A stretch of 64,000 nucleotides of DNA from Candidatus Endonucleibacter sp. (ex Gigantidas childressi). GTDB taxonomy: Bacteria; Pseudomonadota; Gammaproteobacteria; Pseudomonadales; Endozoicomonadaceae. Made by a program: the position numbers and the translations under genes. The stretch lies in NCBI GenBank assembly GCA_030674875.1, contig JASXSU010000003.1, positions 660,076-724,075 on the forward strand, written 5' to 3'. Positions 45,731 to 55,630 of the stretch are shown one piece after another. The notes beneath the pieces were generated by a model, which was not told the DNA's origin, ran no database searches, and saw only the letters and a list, made by a program, of their open reading frames with translations. The first letter of the stretch is position 1; each line of letters begins with the position of its first letter.

Positions 45731-46735
45731 TTATCTTGATGCAAAAAACAACGGTTTAACCATGTAGTGAAATACATATCTAACAATAACATAAGAAACA
45801 ATACCTGTTGCAATAATCAACTCTAGCCAAGCTAAATTATCTGTGATCGTTGCCAACCAAGTAAAATTATTTATCAGCAGCCAGTCGGTTAGCTTTATCA
45901 AGGCGATTGCGCTAATCACCATAGGGAAGGTAAATGCGGTATATCCAGGGGAAAAAGGCAAGCGTAACAGGCGAATAAAACCTATATAAACAAGACCGGT
46001 CATAAAGACTCCTAAAGGCGCCAATACTAGGAGCAACAATGGATCAGGTTGACTGGTTATTTTCAGATAACCAGCTAGAGCAAGACTGGCTGGAGCAGCC
46101 ATAACAGCAAATGTTGGCAAAGCTGCATCCGGTATTGGAGCTCTAAATATAAGTCGGTAAAGCATTATTGGAAGCTCTATCGCATAACAACTAATACCAA
46201 AAATAAAGAGCCAGTACACCAATCCATCAAAGTTCATGCCGTGACTCGTTACTGCCGCCACAATAATCCCCACAGGAGGTACAAACCAGCTAGGCACCAT
46301 ATGCTCAAGCTCAAAATTAACAATTCTGTTAGCTATGAAGCCAACCAGTAAAGCGATATGACAAATAATTGCACTCAGCCAAAGTATAGGGGCTGCTTCT
46401 GGCATAACCTTAAACAAAGATTGCGCTACAACCATTATTGACATGGCGCAGGTTGGCATAACGCTGCCAATTACAGGGTGTGCTAGTTCTTTTTTAAATA
46501 AATTAAAATGCAAAAGAAGCTTTAGGACTATAACCAATATCAGTATCGAGGCTATTACTGCGGATGTTATCTTGATCGGCTCTACCCAGTTCGGACTAAC
46601 CATGGCCCAGGCGGATCCTAGGCTAGCTATCCCAAGAGCAAGTCCTCCCATGGGTGTGGGAATTTGCTCTAGTTTTGCTTTAACCTTCTTTAAGATAGTG
46701 TTTTTAGGCTGGCAGTGCTCCAGTATTGTTGACAT
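45731..46735 (-). CDS. TDT-family transporter (TehA/SLAC1-like)
   Basis: A 334-residue protein with about ten membrane helices, typical of the tellurite-resistance/dicarboxylate transporter family. The N-terminal IPTPMGGLALGIASLGSAWA and the FSPGYTAFTFPMVISAIAL segment are characteristic. Family members act as anion channels or carriers for dicarboxylates, sulfite or malate; the substrate here is unknown. AAGGAA lies upstream of the ATG. No tehB-like gene is adjacent. Confidence 0.8.
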   Translation of the reverse strand: MSTILEHCQPKNTILKKVKAKLEQIPTPMGGLALGIASLGSAWAMVSPNWVEPIKITSAVIASILILVIVLKLLLHFNLFKKELAHPVIGSVMPTCAMSIMVVAQSLFKVMPEAAPILWLSAIICHIALLVGFIANRIVNFELEHMVPSWFVPPVGIIVAAVTSHGMNFDGLVYWLFIFGISCYAIELPIMLYRLIFRAPIPDAALPTFAVMAAPASLALAGYLKITSQPDPLLLLVLAPLGVFMTGLVYIGFIRLLRLPFSPGYTAFTFPMVISAIALIKLTDWLLINNFTWLATITDNLAWLELIIATGIVSYVIVRYVFHYMVKPLFFASR

Positions 46736-47200
46736 ATGAGGATTCCTTAAAAAATCAGTTATAATGCTATATGCCAGTTACCATTGAAAGTGTGGTAGGT
46801 GACAAATGAGCGAAACCCCATGAATCTACGAGTAGTTGGTGGTTGGGGTGAGTGAGAGCAGCTAACAACTCCAGATATGCAAGGGTGGTTGGTATGTTGT
46901 TGGCCTTGCTCACAACTGTAATCATTAACAGTAATTTACCAAAAAAGTGGAAAAAATATTTTTTTTAGCTAAAGTTAGCTGTGATCGATTCTATACCTGT
47001 CGCATTTGAAGTTGCTGCTTTGTTGTCAGCTCTCGCTTATCACGGTTATTTAGTGCTCCTACGATTCTGTGGCTTCGCTCAACTTGTTGTCACGTGCAGC
47101 TCTAAATCCTTTTGGTATATACCAGTTCACCATAGAAGTTGTGAGTAAACGACAAGCGAACGCAGTTCAGTTAGTCTACTGGTGAGGAGAGCGATCAGCA
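46736..47200. repeat. Repeat-filled spacer
   Basis: A type B copy begins at about 46769 (TATGCCAGTTACCATTGAAA) and is followed by a diverged type A copy at 46992-47119 (CTATACCTGTCGCATTTGAA to CCTTTTGGTATA) and a type B copy at about 47118-47228. The last one runs into the upstream part of the next reading frame. Confidence 0.6.
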
Positions 47201-47269
47201 GTGTCACGTCTTCAAATGGTAATGGGTATTGTCAGGATATTATTCACCATCAAACATAGGTATGCTCAT

Positions 47270-48154
47270 ATGCTAATAGATAATATCACCATAGCTCAGA
47301 AACGTGTTTTAATGTATACGGCTATGTTGTTGTGTGCGCTAGTCACAGGATGTACACCAATAAATAAATCCTTAAAACAAGAGGTTTCACTAAGCAATCT
47401 TGATACTGGCGAACTGAAGATGACAATGCTTGCAAACATAGCAAATATTATTATTAGTGACCGGCAGTTGCCTGATCAAGTGAAAAATGATATTGCCACT
47501 ATGGCTCTTTCGCCTTTGCGACAAGATATGGATATAAAAATTGAGGGTGCAGACGAGACCACTCGCCCAGTCGCCGTCAATATCCAAAAGGCATTTGAGC
47601 AGAGTATCATAACCATGCTTGAAGAGTCGCATATCACTGAGGCTATTGCCGTAATCCACACTCGTCTTCCCACTACGCCCTTGTGCAACCCTCTGGCAAA
47701 GTCCCTTAATGAGTCGATTCATCCATCTATGGCCGCAGATTCTGTTCGCAGAAAAACTATTGAAGACCGTACTATTACCTTACGAAAAATGGCAAAACAA
47801 GGAAAATCCCTGAATCTTTATGTTGCTTATGTCAAAGATGGGCTAAGTCAACGATCACTTCAGGAGAAAGATACGTATCAGCGCGAGATTTCCAATCCGC
47901 AGAACGTAAGCCTTCATGACTCACCCCTAACGATGACAGAAATGTCCGATGAAATTGTTGGAGCCTCCTATATTCTGACCACCAAACGAGGAAATCACCT
48001 GTTTTTCGGTAATAAAGGTGTTCAAGCCAAAGACGCTACAGGAAAGAGCATTTGGAGGTTATGGTTTGGATCACTAAAAGACTCATCCATAAACAGCCGC
48101 TACAAGGAAGTATTTGACTACCTTAAAGCAGGAGGGCTAAATATCTCGCTCTAG
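47270..48154 (+). CDS. Hypothetical lipoprotein
   Basis: An outer-membrane or periplasmic lipoprotein of unknown family. From the ATG at 47270 it has 294 residues. The signal region MYTAMLLCALVTGC ends in a lipobox (LVTGC), and an ATG at 47312 directly before it is an alternative start. The longer frame from 47201 would begin inside a repeat and is unlikely. The mature part is hydrophilic. The C-terminal half contains ASYILTTKRGNHLFFGNKGV and KSIWRLWFGSL, giving no clue to function. Confidence 0.65.
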   Translation: MLIDNITIAQKRVLMYTAMLLCALVTGCTPINKSLKQEVSLSNLDTGELKMTMLANIANIIISDRQLPDQVKNDIATMALSPLRQDMDIKIEGADETTRPVAVNIQKAFEQSIITMLEESHITEAIAVIHTRLPTTPLCNPLAKSLNESIHPSMAADSVRRKTIEDRTITLRKMAKQGKSLNLYVAYVKDGLSQRSLQEKDTYQREISNPQNVSLHDSPLTMTEMSDEIVGASYILTTKRGNHLFFGNKGVQAKDATGKSIWRLWFGSLKDSSINSRYKEVFDYLKAGGLNISL

Positions 48155-48198
48155 TAAACTCCTATTTTGTTGCCAGCGGACATCTTCAAAGGTGCGGA

Positions 48199-48329
48199 TA
48201 TACCCGTCGCTTTTGAAGTTGCTATTTTGCTATCAACATACGTTCATTACAGTCGCTTTGATGCTCTTCTTAAGCTTCCTGTGGCTTCTCTCACTTATCG
48301 CCGCAGCAACTCCATATCCTTTGGGTATA
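48199..48329. repeat. Diverged miniature element type A
   Basis: Starts TATACCCGTCGCTTTTGAAG and ends CCATATCCTTTGGGTATA. It fills the spacer between the two convergent genes on either side. Confidence 0.7.
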
Positions 48330-48366
48330 TAAGTAAGTATGCTTCGAAAATCCCTTTCGTCTGTAT

Positions 48367-48909
48367 TTACCACATTAAGTCATCTGGAATTTGATAATCA
48401 GCATACCAGTCGTCATCCTTCTCAACTTGTTCGTTTTGATTTTGAAGAACGATAATATTTGGCATTCTTTCAGATATTTTTTCAGCAATAGGCGCTGGTA
48501 TCAGTATAAACTCTTCTTTTTGAACGGCTATGGCCAGCAGTCCGTTGCTTAGTTGGCTTTGAATAGTCTCGGTAACATACAGTTTTTTGACTTTCCCTTC
48601 ATAGACGAAATGATAGCTAACATCTCCTTTCTTTCGCGTTATAGAGTTACGTTCAATTAACTGAATGACTTGAGCCATTATGGCGTTGCTATTTCTTTTC
48701 TCCTCTCTCTCGCTGTTCAATAAGCGATCTTTTTCTGTTTGCTCGGCTTTCTCTGCTTTGAGCTGCTCTCTTCGCAACTCTTGCTCTGTAGAAACGCCCT
48801 GTGTCATGGCCTCCTTTTTCTTTTTCTTTACAGAAGTTTTTGCCTTGAGGGCCTGCTGTTTGGTGGCAAGCCCAGATTTCGTTAACTGATCTCTAAGTGA
48901 TTTACTCAT
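48367..48909 (-). CDS. DUF2058 (YaiL-like) protein
   Basis: A 180-residue soluble protein of the DUF2058 family. The N-terminus MSKSLRDQLTKSGLATKQQA is followed by a long Lys/Glu-rich helix and a C-terminal domain with SYHFVYEGKVKKLYVTE. The E. coli relative YaiL is a nucleoprotein-like protein of uncertain role. It is monocistronic and convergent with the lipoprotein gene. Confidence 0.8.
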   Translation of the reverse strand: MSKSLRDQLTKSGLATKQQALKAKTSVKKKKKEAMTQGVSTEQELRREQLKAEKAEQTEKDRLLNSEREEKRNSNAIMAQVIQLIERNSITRKKGDVSYHFVYEGKVKKLYVTETIQSQLSNGLLAIAVQKEEFILIPAPIAEKISERMPNIIVLQNQNEQVEKDDDWYADYQIPDDLMW

Positions 48910-49126
48910 AGCTAATATAAATATACCGTTTTACAAATCTATCAATGCTAATGTCTCATCTCCTCTTAAAATGCGTAGAGGAGTGGGCTTGCTTTAAACG
49001 CAAGTGAGCTATGCCCACTACCCTTGACGGTATGGGGGTACTCACCCCAATCGCTTATTACTTTAGGCTCATGGTGATTCACTTGCTTGTTGTCTGATCA
49101 CACCTATTATGGTAACGATAAACTAT
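48910..49126. repeat. Miniature repeat downstream of petC
   Basis: About 49010-49115 reads as a worn type B copy (ACTACCCTTGACGGTATGGG, TTAGGCTCATGG, TATGGTAACGATA). No gene seen. Confidence 0.45.
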
Positions 49127-49885
49127 TTAGTGTATATCTTTCCAATATTCACGCTTAAGAAAGTAAGCGAATATAAGAAAAACCAGAAGGAATAAAAAGA
49201 CATAAAGCCCTAATCGTTGGCGCTCCATTTTCATGGGCTCTGCAGAATAAGACAAGAAATTAACTAGGTCATATATAACCTGATCAAATTCTGTTGGTGT
49301 CATACTTCCCTTGCGCTCAGGATCCACTTTTAAACCACAGAGTTTCTCTCCAGTTAAAGGGTCTGTTTCGCCTGGATCATCTGTACCTTCGCAAGTATCA
49401 ATCTGGACTCCCTGAAGCTCTGTCAAAATATAAGGCATTGCAACATCAGGGAAAACTTTATTGTTTACTCCCCAAGGCCGTGTTGGATCTTCATAGAACG
49501 TCCTAAGGAAAGTGTATAACCAGTCTTCTCCCCGCACCCTAGTAACCAAGGTTAAATCCGGTGGGGCAATACCGAACCATTCTTTAGCATCCTTAGGGTC
49601 CATCTTATTAGTCATCAGATCCCCAATCTTAGTTCCTTTAGTGAACACTAGGTTATCCATCATCAAGTCATGGGGGATTCCTAGATCATCAGCTACCCGC
49701 TCGTACCGCTGAAAACGAGTAGAGTGACAACCAGAGCAATAATTTTGGTAATATTTCAACCCTCTCTGCAAAGAAGCTTTATCGGTGTGATTAGTCTCCA
49801 CTTTGTCTAACGGATAATCTCCAGTAGAGAAGGCGGCCATAACAGGAAAGAAAGATAATATTAGGGTTAGTATTGTTCTTTTCAT
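49127..49885 (-). CDS. petC: Ubiquinol-cytochrome c reductase, cytochrome c1
   Basis: The haem c subunit of the bc1 complex, 252 residues. It has a signal peptide (first 19 residues), the haem motif CSGCHS (near residue 51), the axial Met in VAMPYIL, and a C-terminal membrane anchor (LGLYVFLFLLVFLIFAYFLK). It ends the petABC operon; petB ends exactly where it starts. It hands electrons to soluble cytochrome c or to the cbb3 oxidase encoded at 2685-6032. Confidence 0.95.
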   Translation of the reverse strand: MKRTILTLILSFFPVMAAFSTGDYPLDKVETNHTDKASLQRGLKYYQNYCSGCHSTRFQRYERVADDLGIPHDLMMDNLVFTKGTKIGDLMTNKMDPKDAKEWFGIAPPDLTLVTRVRGEDWLYTFLRTFYEDPTRPWGVNNKVFPDVAMPYILTELQGVQIDTCEGTDDPGETDPLTGEKLCGLKVDPERKGSMTPTEFDQVIYDLVNFLSYSAEPMKMERQRLGLYVFLFLLVFLIFAYFLKREYWKDIH

Positions 49886-51120
49886 TAGCCCGTCACCCTC
49901 TTAGGTTCAGGTTTAGTTTTTTCCCGTTGAGTATAAAATGGCATCAATAAGAAAAAAGCGAAGTATAACAGAGTGCATATCTGCGCCACCAACGTTCTGG
50001 ATGCTGTTGTTGACATCGTGCCTAAATAAGTCAAGGTAATGAATGCTATAGAAAAAACCACAATCCAAATTTTGCTATAAATACCTTTATAGCGCCATGA
50101 TTTTACGGGGCTACGATCAAGCCAGGGTAATACAAACAAAATGGCAATTGCTCCTCCCATAGCCATAACTCCTCCTAGCTTGGAGTCAATAAATCCAATA
50201 TCAAAGGTGATAGCTCGTAATATGGAATAAAATGCACCGAAATACCAGACTGGTGCAATATGCTCAGGGGTTTTCAGGTTATCCGCTTGCTCAAAATTGG
50301 CATGTTCTAGAAAATAACCGCCCATTTCCGGTAGGAAAAAGATGACACCGCAAAACACAAATAGAAAAACCACTACACCAACAGTGTCCTTTACTGTGTA
50401 GTAAGGATGAAAAGGAATGCCATCCAGCGGTATACCGTCCGGCCCTTTGTTCTTTTTAATTTCAATACCGTCAGGGTTGTTAGAACCTACTTCATGCAAA
50501 GCAATAATATGCAGTAAAACCAACCCTAATATCACAATAGGCAGTGCCACAACGTGCAGAGCAAAAAAACGATTTAGAGTAATGCCGGATATCAGATAGT
50601 CCCCACGAATAAACTCTTGCAGACCCTCACCAATAATAGGAATGGCACCAAACAATGAAATAATGACTTGGGCTCCCCAATAAGACATCTGCCCCCAAGG
50701 CAGCAAATAACCCATAAAAGCCTCTGCCATTAAGCACAGATAAATAGCCATGCCAAAAATCCACACCAGCTCGCGAGGTGCTTTATATGAACCATATATT
50801 ACTCCCCTGAACATGTGCAGATAAATGACAATAAAAAACATAGAGGCGCCAGTAGAGTGCATATACCTAATTAGCCACCCATACTCAACATCTCGCATAA
50901 TGTATTCTACGGATGCAAAAGCTTGTTCTGCGCTAGGAACATAGCTCATGGTTAGCCACACGCCGGTCAATAACTGATTAACCAGCACAAGCATTGCTAG
51001 TGAACCAAAAAAGTAAAAAAAATTAAAATTCTTGGGGGCGTAATATTTGCTAAGGTGGTCTTCCCAAACCCTAGTAACGGATAACCTAGCATTCAGCCAA
51101 TCCATAAATTTTACTATCAT
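49885..51120 (-). CDS. petB: Ubiquinol-cytochrome c reductase, cytochrome b
   Basis: The membrane core of the bc1 complex, 411 residues. The haem-ligand His pairs lie in the second and fourth helices (YMHSTGASMFFIVIYLHMFR and RFFALHVVALPIVILGLVLL followed by H). The Qo-site motif reads PVWY (HIAPVWYFGAF) rather than PEWY, as is usual in gamma- and betaproteobacteria. LPWGQMSYWGAQV is conserved. It overlaps petA by one base. Confidence 0.96.
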   Translation of the reverse strand: MIVKFMDWLNARLSVTRVWEDHLSKYYAPKNFNFFYFFGSLAMLVLVNQLLTGVWLTMSYVPSAEQAFASVEYIMRDVEYGWLIRYMHSTGASMFFIVIYLHMFRGVIYGSYKAPRELVWIFGMAIYLCLMAEAFMGYLLPWGQMSYWGAQVIISLFGAIPIIGEGLQEFIRGDYLISGITLNRFFALHVVALPIVILGLVLLHIIALHEVGSNNPDGIEIKKNKGPDGIPLDGIPFHPYYTVKDTVGVVVFLFVFCGVIFFLPEMGGYFLEHANFEQADNLKTPEHIAPVWYFGAFYSILRAITFDIGFIDSKLGGVMAMGGAIAILFVLPWLDRSPVKSWRYKGIYSKIWIVVFSIAFITLTYLGTMSTTASRTLVAQICTLLYFAFFLLMPFYTQREKTKPEPKRVTG

Positions 51121-51713
51121 TATGCTTTACCCTCCTCTTCACCAATAATCAAAATATCATCCGTTTTAAAAACGTGAGGCGGGATGATAAGGTTGGTGGG
51201 TGCCGGAACTCCTTTATAAACTCGACCGGCCAGATCAAAGCGCGAACCATGACAAGGGCAGAAATACCCCCCCTTCCAAAGGTTATCAAACTCCATAGGC
51301 TTAACTTCGGGCATGAATTTTGGTGAGCAGCCAAGGTGGGTACACAGCCCAATCAAGATCAGAAACTCATCTTTTATCGCACGAAATTCATTCTTCGTAT
51401 ATTCCGGTTGCTCAGAATTATCCGAACTAGGATCTCTAAGGCGATCAGCTTGTGTTCTGATTGCATCTAGCATCGCCTTAGTTCGCCGGAGAATAAATAC
51501 TGGTTTTCCTCGCCATTCATAAATAACTTGTTGGCCAGGTTCCAATTTTCGGATATTTACTTTTACCGGAGCTCCTGCAGCCCTTGCTTTTGCGCTGGGA
51601 TACCAAGACTTGATAAACGGTGTGGCGACCCCGGCAGCCCCAGCGACACCGATCACAGAAGTCGCTGCTACAAGAAAGCGGCGGCGGCTATTATTTACGC
51701 CGTTGTCACACAT
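51120..51713 (-). CDS. petA: Ubiquinol-cytochrome c reductase, Rieske protein
   Basis: The [2Fe-2S] subunit of the bc1 complex, 197 residues from the ATG at 51713, which has GGAGAG seven bases upstream. A twin-arginine signal (NSRRRFLVAATSV) begins the protein. Cluster ligands are CTHLGCSP and CPCHGSRFD. The frame is open 24 bases further but lacks a ribosome site there. Confidence 0.96.
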   Translation of the reverse strand: MCDNGVNNSRRRFLVAATSVIGVAGAAGVATPFIKSWYPSAKARAAGAPVKVNIRKLEPGQQVIYEWRGKPVFILRRTKAMLDAIRTQADRLRDPSSDNSEQPEYTKNEFRAIKDEFLILIGLCTHLGCSPKFMPEVKPMEFDNLWKGGYFCPCHGSRFDLAGRVYKGVPAPTNLIIPPHVFKTDDILIIGEEEGKA

Positions 51714-51737
51714 AAACCTACTCTCCACATTGAGCAT

Positions 51738-52617
<880 letters not shown>

Positions 52618-53010
52618 TTAACGCTTAGAGAACTGCGGACGCTTACGAGCTTTACGCAGACCTACTTTCTTACGCTCAACCTCACGAGCGTCCCGGGTTA
52701 CATAACCGGCTTTACGCAATGATGGACGAAGAGTTTCATCGTATTGCATTAGCGCGCGAGTTATGCCATGCCGAATTGCACCAGCTTGACCAGAGCCGCC
52801 TCCACCGGAGACTGTAATTTTGGCATCGAATTTTTCAGTCATATCCGTCAGTTCTAACGGCTGACGGACAACCATGCAAGCGGTTTCACGACCGAAATAC
52901 TCGTCTAAGGCTCTGCCGTTGACAATTATTTTGCCAGAGCCAAGTCTAAGAAAAACCCGTGCAGCGGAGGATTTCCGACGCCCGGTTCCATAATATTGAG
53001 TCACAGACAC
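52618..53010 (-). CDS. rpsI: 30S ribosomal protein S9
   Basis: A 130-residue small-subunit protein. [17 protein letters not shown] at the N-terminus and the basic tail [14 protein letters not shown], which reaches the P-site tRNA, are diagnostic. It is the second gene of rplM-rpsI, 12 bases after rplM. Confidence 0.97.
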   Translation of the reverse strand: MSVTQYYGTGRRKSSAARVFLRLGSGKIIVNGRALDEYFGRETACMVVRQPLELTDMTEKFDAKITVSGGGGSGQAGAIRHGITRALMQYDETLRPSLRKAGYVTRDAREVERKKVGLRKARKRPQFSKR

Positions 53011-53022
53011 AGCTGTCCCCTA

Positions 53023-53451
53023 TCAAATTTCCAGTTTCTGAGGCTGCTGAGCAGCATGTGGGTGCTTGCTACCGGCATAAACCTTCAGTTTGGCGTACAT
53101 AGAGCGGCCCAGAGAATTACGGGGCAGCATGCCTTTAACCGCCAGCTCAATTAGCATTTCAGGTTTGCGAGCTAAGAGTGTATTGAAATTCACAGATCTC
53201 AATCCACCGGGAAAACCCGTGTGATGGTGATACATCTTGTCATTAGCTTTACGGCCAGTTACATGCACTTTCTCCGCATTGACAACTACGATGTAGTCTC
53301 CAGTATCTACATGGGGCGTATATTCCGGTTTGTGCTTGCCACGTAAGCGAGAAGCAATCTGAGAAGCTATACGACCCAGCGTTTTACTCTCAGCGTCAAC
53401 TACATACCAGTCACGCTTGACTGTTTCCGGTTTTGCATTAAAAGTTTTCAT
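53023..53451 (-). CDS. rplM: 50S ribosomal protein L13
   Basis: A 142-residue large-subunit protein. [20 protein letters not shown] and [20 protein letters not shown] are conserved. It heads the unit rplM-rpsI, with petABC downstream in the usual gammaproteobacterial order. Confidence 0.97.
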   Translation of the reverse strand: MKTFNAKPETVKRDWYVVDAESKTLGRIASQIASRLRGKHKPEYTPHVDTGDYIVVVNAEKVHVTGRKANDKMYHHHTGFPGGLRSVNFNTLLARKPEMLIELAVKGMLPRNSLGRSMYAKLKVYAGSKHPHAAQQPQKLEI

Positions 53452-53836
53452 TCAACATTTGCCTCACAAGGAAGTTGCTTTAGTCGCTTCCTGTTTTTAC
53501 TTGGCTAACCCTCTGCTCTCTGCTTATGGACTAGGTAACAACAAATTACCAAAACCTACCGTTTAAAAAATTAGGCGCTCAACAGGGAGGCAGGCTGGCA
53601 TTGTAACCATTGATAGGAGTAAAGGAAACCCTTTAGTCAATAAAAAAATCACACATCGCTCTGCTTACCCCTGAAGGCCCTGTAAATAGTGGTGGTTGGA
53701 GATAGAGTAAAATAATTATCGGAAATTTGGGGCTCCTATTTGCATCTTTAAATACAATATATCTATTATCATTGGAGGTGTGAGTAGAGAGAAGAGTCAT
53801 GAGCCGGTGAGTAGTAGATGGTCGTGGTGAGGTAGA
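53452..53836. other. rplM upstream region
   Basis: No gene. It should contain the rplM promoter and leader. Around 53760-53835 a worn piece of the type B repeat can be read (TATCATTGGAGGTGTGAG and GAGTAGTAGATGG). Confidence 0.4.
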
Positions 53837-53932
53837 GAGACCTCAGTATAACCAGCTACTTTGGTCACGGTAATTGAACTTTCCAAGTTTTGTCAGCCAT
53901 TTCTAAGGCGTTGACCATCAAATCATTTGTTT
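53837..53932 (-). mobile_element. IS5-type end fragment
   Basis: A short stretch matching the 3' end of the IS5-type element (GAGACCTCAGTATAACCAGC, GGTCACGGTAATTGAACTTT) with a small internal deletion. It is cut at TTTTATA by the miniature element that follows, exactly as at 29543. Confidence 0.7.
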
Positions 53933-54061
53933 TATACCCGTCGCCTTTCAAGTTGCTACGTTGTTGGCTGCGTTCGCTCACCCATATTACCTACTACTTT
54001 GTAGGCTCACGGGGCTTCGCTTACTTGCCACCTAGTAGCAATTTGAAATGCTCTGGATATA
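53933..54061. repeat. Miniature element type A, copy A7
   Basis: Starts TATACCCGTCGCCTTTCAAG and ends TTTGAAATGCTCTGGATATA. Its left flank is IS5-type sequence and its right flank is IS30-type sequence cut at CAA-TATA-AGAAAG, which reveals a TATA target in the IS30 gene. Confidence 0.85.
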
Positions 54062-54325
54062 TAAGAAAGTTGAAGAAGTGACTAATTGCCCTTATTACTT
54101 TGCCAACCCACATCTCTCATGGGAGCGTGGTACGAATAAAAATACTAATGGTTTGATCAGACAATACTTAGTTAAGGGAGCATCAATGGCAGGACTAACT
54201 CAGCAACTATGTAATATCATCGCGGCCAAATTAAAGACAATACCAAGGAAGCGTTAGCTTATAAAACACCGGATAAATGCTTTTATGAATAACTACTTTT
54301 GTTGCACTTCAGACTTAATACTAAA
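54062..54325 (+). mobile_element. IS30-family right-part fragment, copy 3
   Basis: The C-terminal part of the IS30-type transposase (KKVEEVTNCPYYFANPHLSW, NGLIRQYLVKGASMAGLTQQ) and the right end (CTACTTTTGTTGCACTTCAG). The left part is missing, replaced by the miniature element. The right end runs directly into, and supplies the start codon of, the following hydrolase frame. Confidence 0.75.
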
Positions 54326-54980
54326 ATTGGATAATAATCTAATTTGGAACCGAGCGGGTGATTATTCTCCTATACTAATTTTGGCTCACGGAGCTGGTGC
54401 CAGTATGAATAGTGAGTTTATGGAAACAATAGCGACGCTGTTGCAAGAAAGAAATGTAACAGTAGTTCGGTTTAACTTTCCTTATATGCAGCAGCAGCAA
54501 GCTACAGGACGAAGACGACCACCGGATCGAAAGCCAAAGCTAATAGCATGTTGGAATGAAGTGATAAACAAGGTTAAAATGATAAGCTCTGCTCCTATAT
54601 TTATTGGAGGCAAGTCCATGGGAGGGCGCATAGCCACAATGCTTGAGTCTGAGACCACAGACAAATTACTTGTTTCTGGAGTGATTTGTATAGGATACCC
54701 TTTTTATGGGGCAGGCAAGCAAGACAATCCTCGTATAGAGCATTTAAAAACTGTACTTGTACCGCATCTGATTATTCAGGGTGATAGAGATCCCATGGGG
54801 AATATTACTACCGTATTAACTTATCCACTATCAAAGCTTATTGATATTTGCTGGTTAAAGGATGGTAATCATGATCTTCGCCCACGAAAATCATCAGGGC
54901 TGACTCATAATCAGCACTTGAATAAAGCAGCAGAAGTAATTACTGACTTTGTTTACGGTAAACAAAATAATTGTGCGTAA
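54285..54980 (+). CDS. Alpha/beta-hydrolase family protein
   Basis: A 231-residue hydrolase of the small KANL3/TEX30-like group. It has the oxyanion loop AHGAGASMN, the nucleophile Ser111 in GGKSMGGR, an acid in IIQGDRDPMG (Asp167 or Asp169), and His196 in DGNHDLRP. Substrate unknown. The first eight or nine residues (MNNYFCCTS) are translated from the right end of an IS30 remnant, and no other ATG precedes the conserved HGAGA. The original N-terminus has therefore probably been replaced. The catalytic core is complete, so activity is possible. Confidence 0.75.
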   Translation: MNNYFCCTSDLILKLDNNLIWNRAGDYSPILILAHGAGASMNSEFMETIATLLQERNVTVVRFNFPYMQQQQATGRRRPPDRKPKLIACWNEVINKVKMISSAPIFIGGKSMGGRIATMLESETTDKLLVSGVICIGYPFYGAGKQDNPRIEHLKTVLVPHLIIQGDRDPMGNITTVLTYPLSKLIDICWLKDGNHDLRPRKSSGLTHNQHLNKAAEVITDFVYGKQNNCA

Positions 54981-55133
54981 AGGATCATGAAGGGCATTCC
55001 CAACATATCCATACACTTCAACCGATGCTGGAGTGTCAGCTAATATACTCCTTCTTTTGTTAGCAAAATTGGCTTGGCGGATTGTTATCTATACCACCCC
55101 TCTTAAAGGAGGTCTGGGATTGTTCACTGCTGT

Positions 55134-55601
55134 TTATCGCCTCACAGCACCGCCAATGGGAGCTGGTGTAATAGCGTTTTTCAACGCTACTATTGGGTCT
55201 TCATCAGCGGGTATATCTTTTATTTGAGATGCTAAAATAATCTGTTTATTGCGAGTGGAAAAGGCGTATGCGGAAAGGTAGCCTCCAGTACCCGCTGATC
55301 TTACTATAACGATAATTTCTTGCTGCTGATCATTAGTAATATCAACTAAATCAACTTTCTCAATTGCCCCGTCCCGAGGAAGAACTAAACCTGAGCTAAA
55401 AAAAGTTATTTCATCTCCTGGCGAGGCTTCGTCATAAAGATTTATGCTGAAGCTACCGATAGAGCGAGCTTCAAACATACCTTCTGTAATAACTAGCGTC
55501 TCCCCTGACGATAATTTAACTTTTTTAACAAAACTATTACTCTTGTAGGTTTGTGCGCACCCTAATATAGATAGCATTAATATTAACACTGCAATCTTCA
55601 T
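55134..55601 (-). CDS. PliI-like lipoprotein (inhibitor of I-type lysozyme)
   Basis: A 155-residue lipoprotein from the ATG at 55601 (AAGGAAGG just upstream). The signal sequence ends in the lipobox SILGC (Cys15). The mature part follows the PliI family pattern: LVITEGMFEARSIGSFSINL, then VLPRDGAIEKVDLVDI and IIVIVRSAGTGGYLSAYAF. The GTGGY loop corresponds to the exposed inhibitory SGxY loop of characterised PliI proteins, with Thr for Ser. Such proteins protect periplasmic peptidoglycan from invertebrate-type lysozyme. It lies 29 bases downstream of gloA and is probably co-transcribed. A miniature repeat fragment lies just beyond its end. Confidence 0.72.
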   Translation of the reverse strand: MKIAVLILMLSILGCAQTYKSNSFVKKVKLSSGETLVITEGMFEARSIGSFSINLYDEASPGDEITFFSSGLVLPRDGAIEKVDLVDITNDQQQEIIVIVRSAGTGGYLSAYAFSTRNKQIILASQIKDIPADEDPIVALKNAITPAPIGGAVRR

Positions 55602-55630
55602 ACCTTCCTTTTTAAGATCTCGTGCTAGTA

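Noticed and set aside
53890-54081. Open frames within miniature elements that read FAYLLPSSNLKCFGY or similar, also at 34830-35129
   Set aside because: The same short peptide recurs wherever the element occurs and starts or ends outside any gene; it is a by-product of the repeat.
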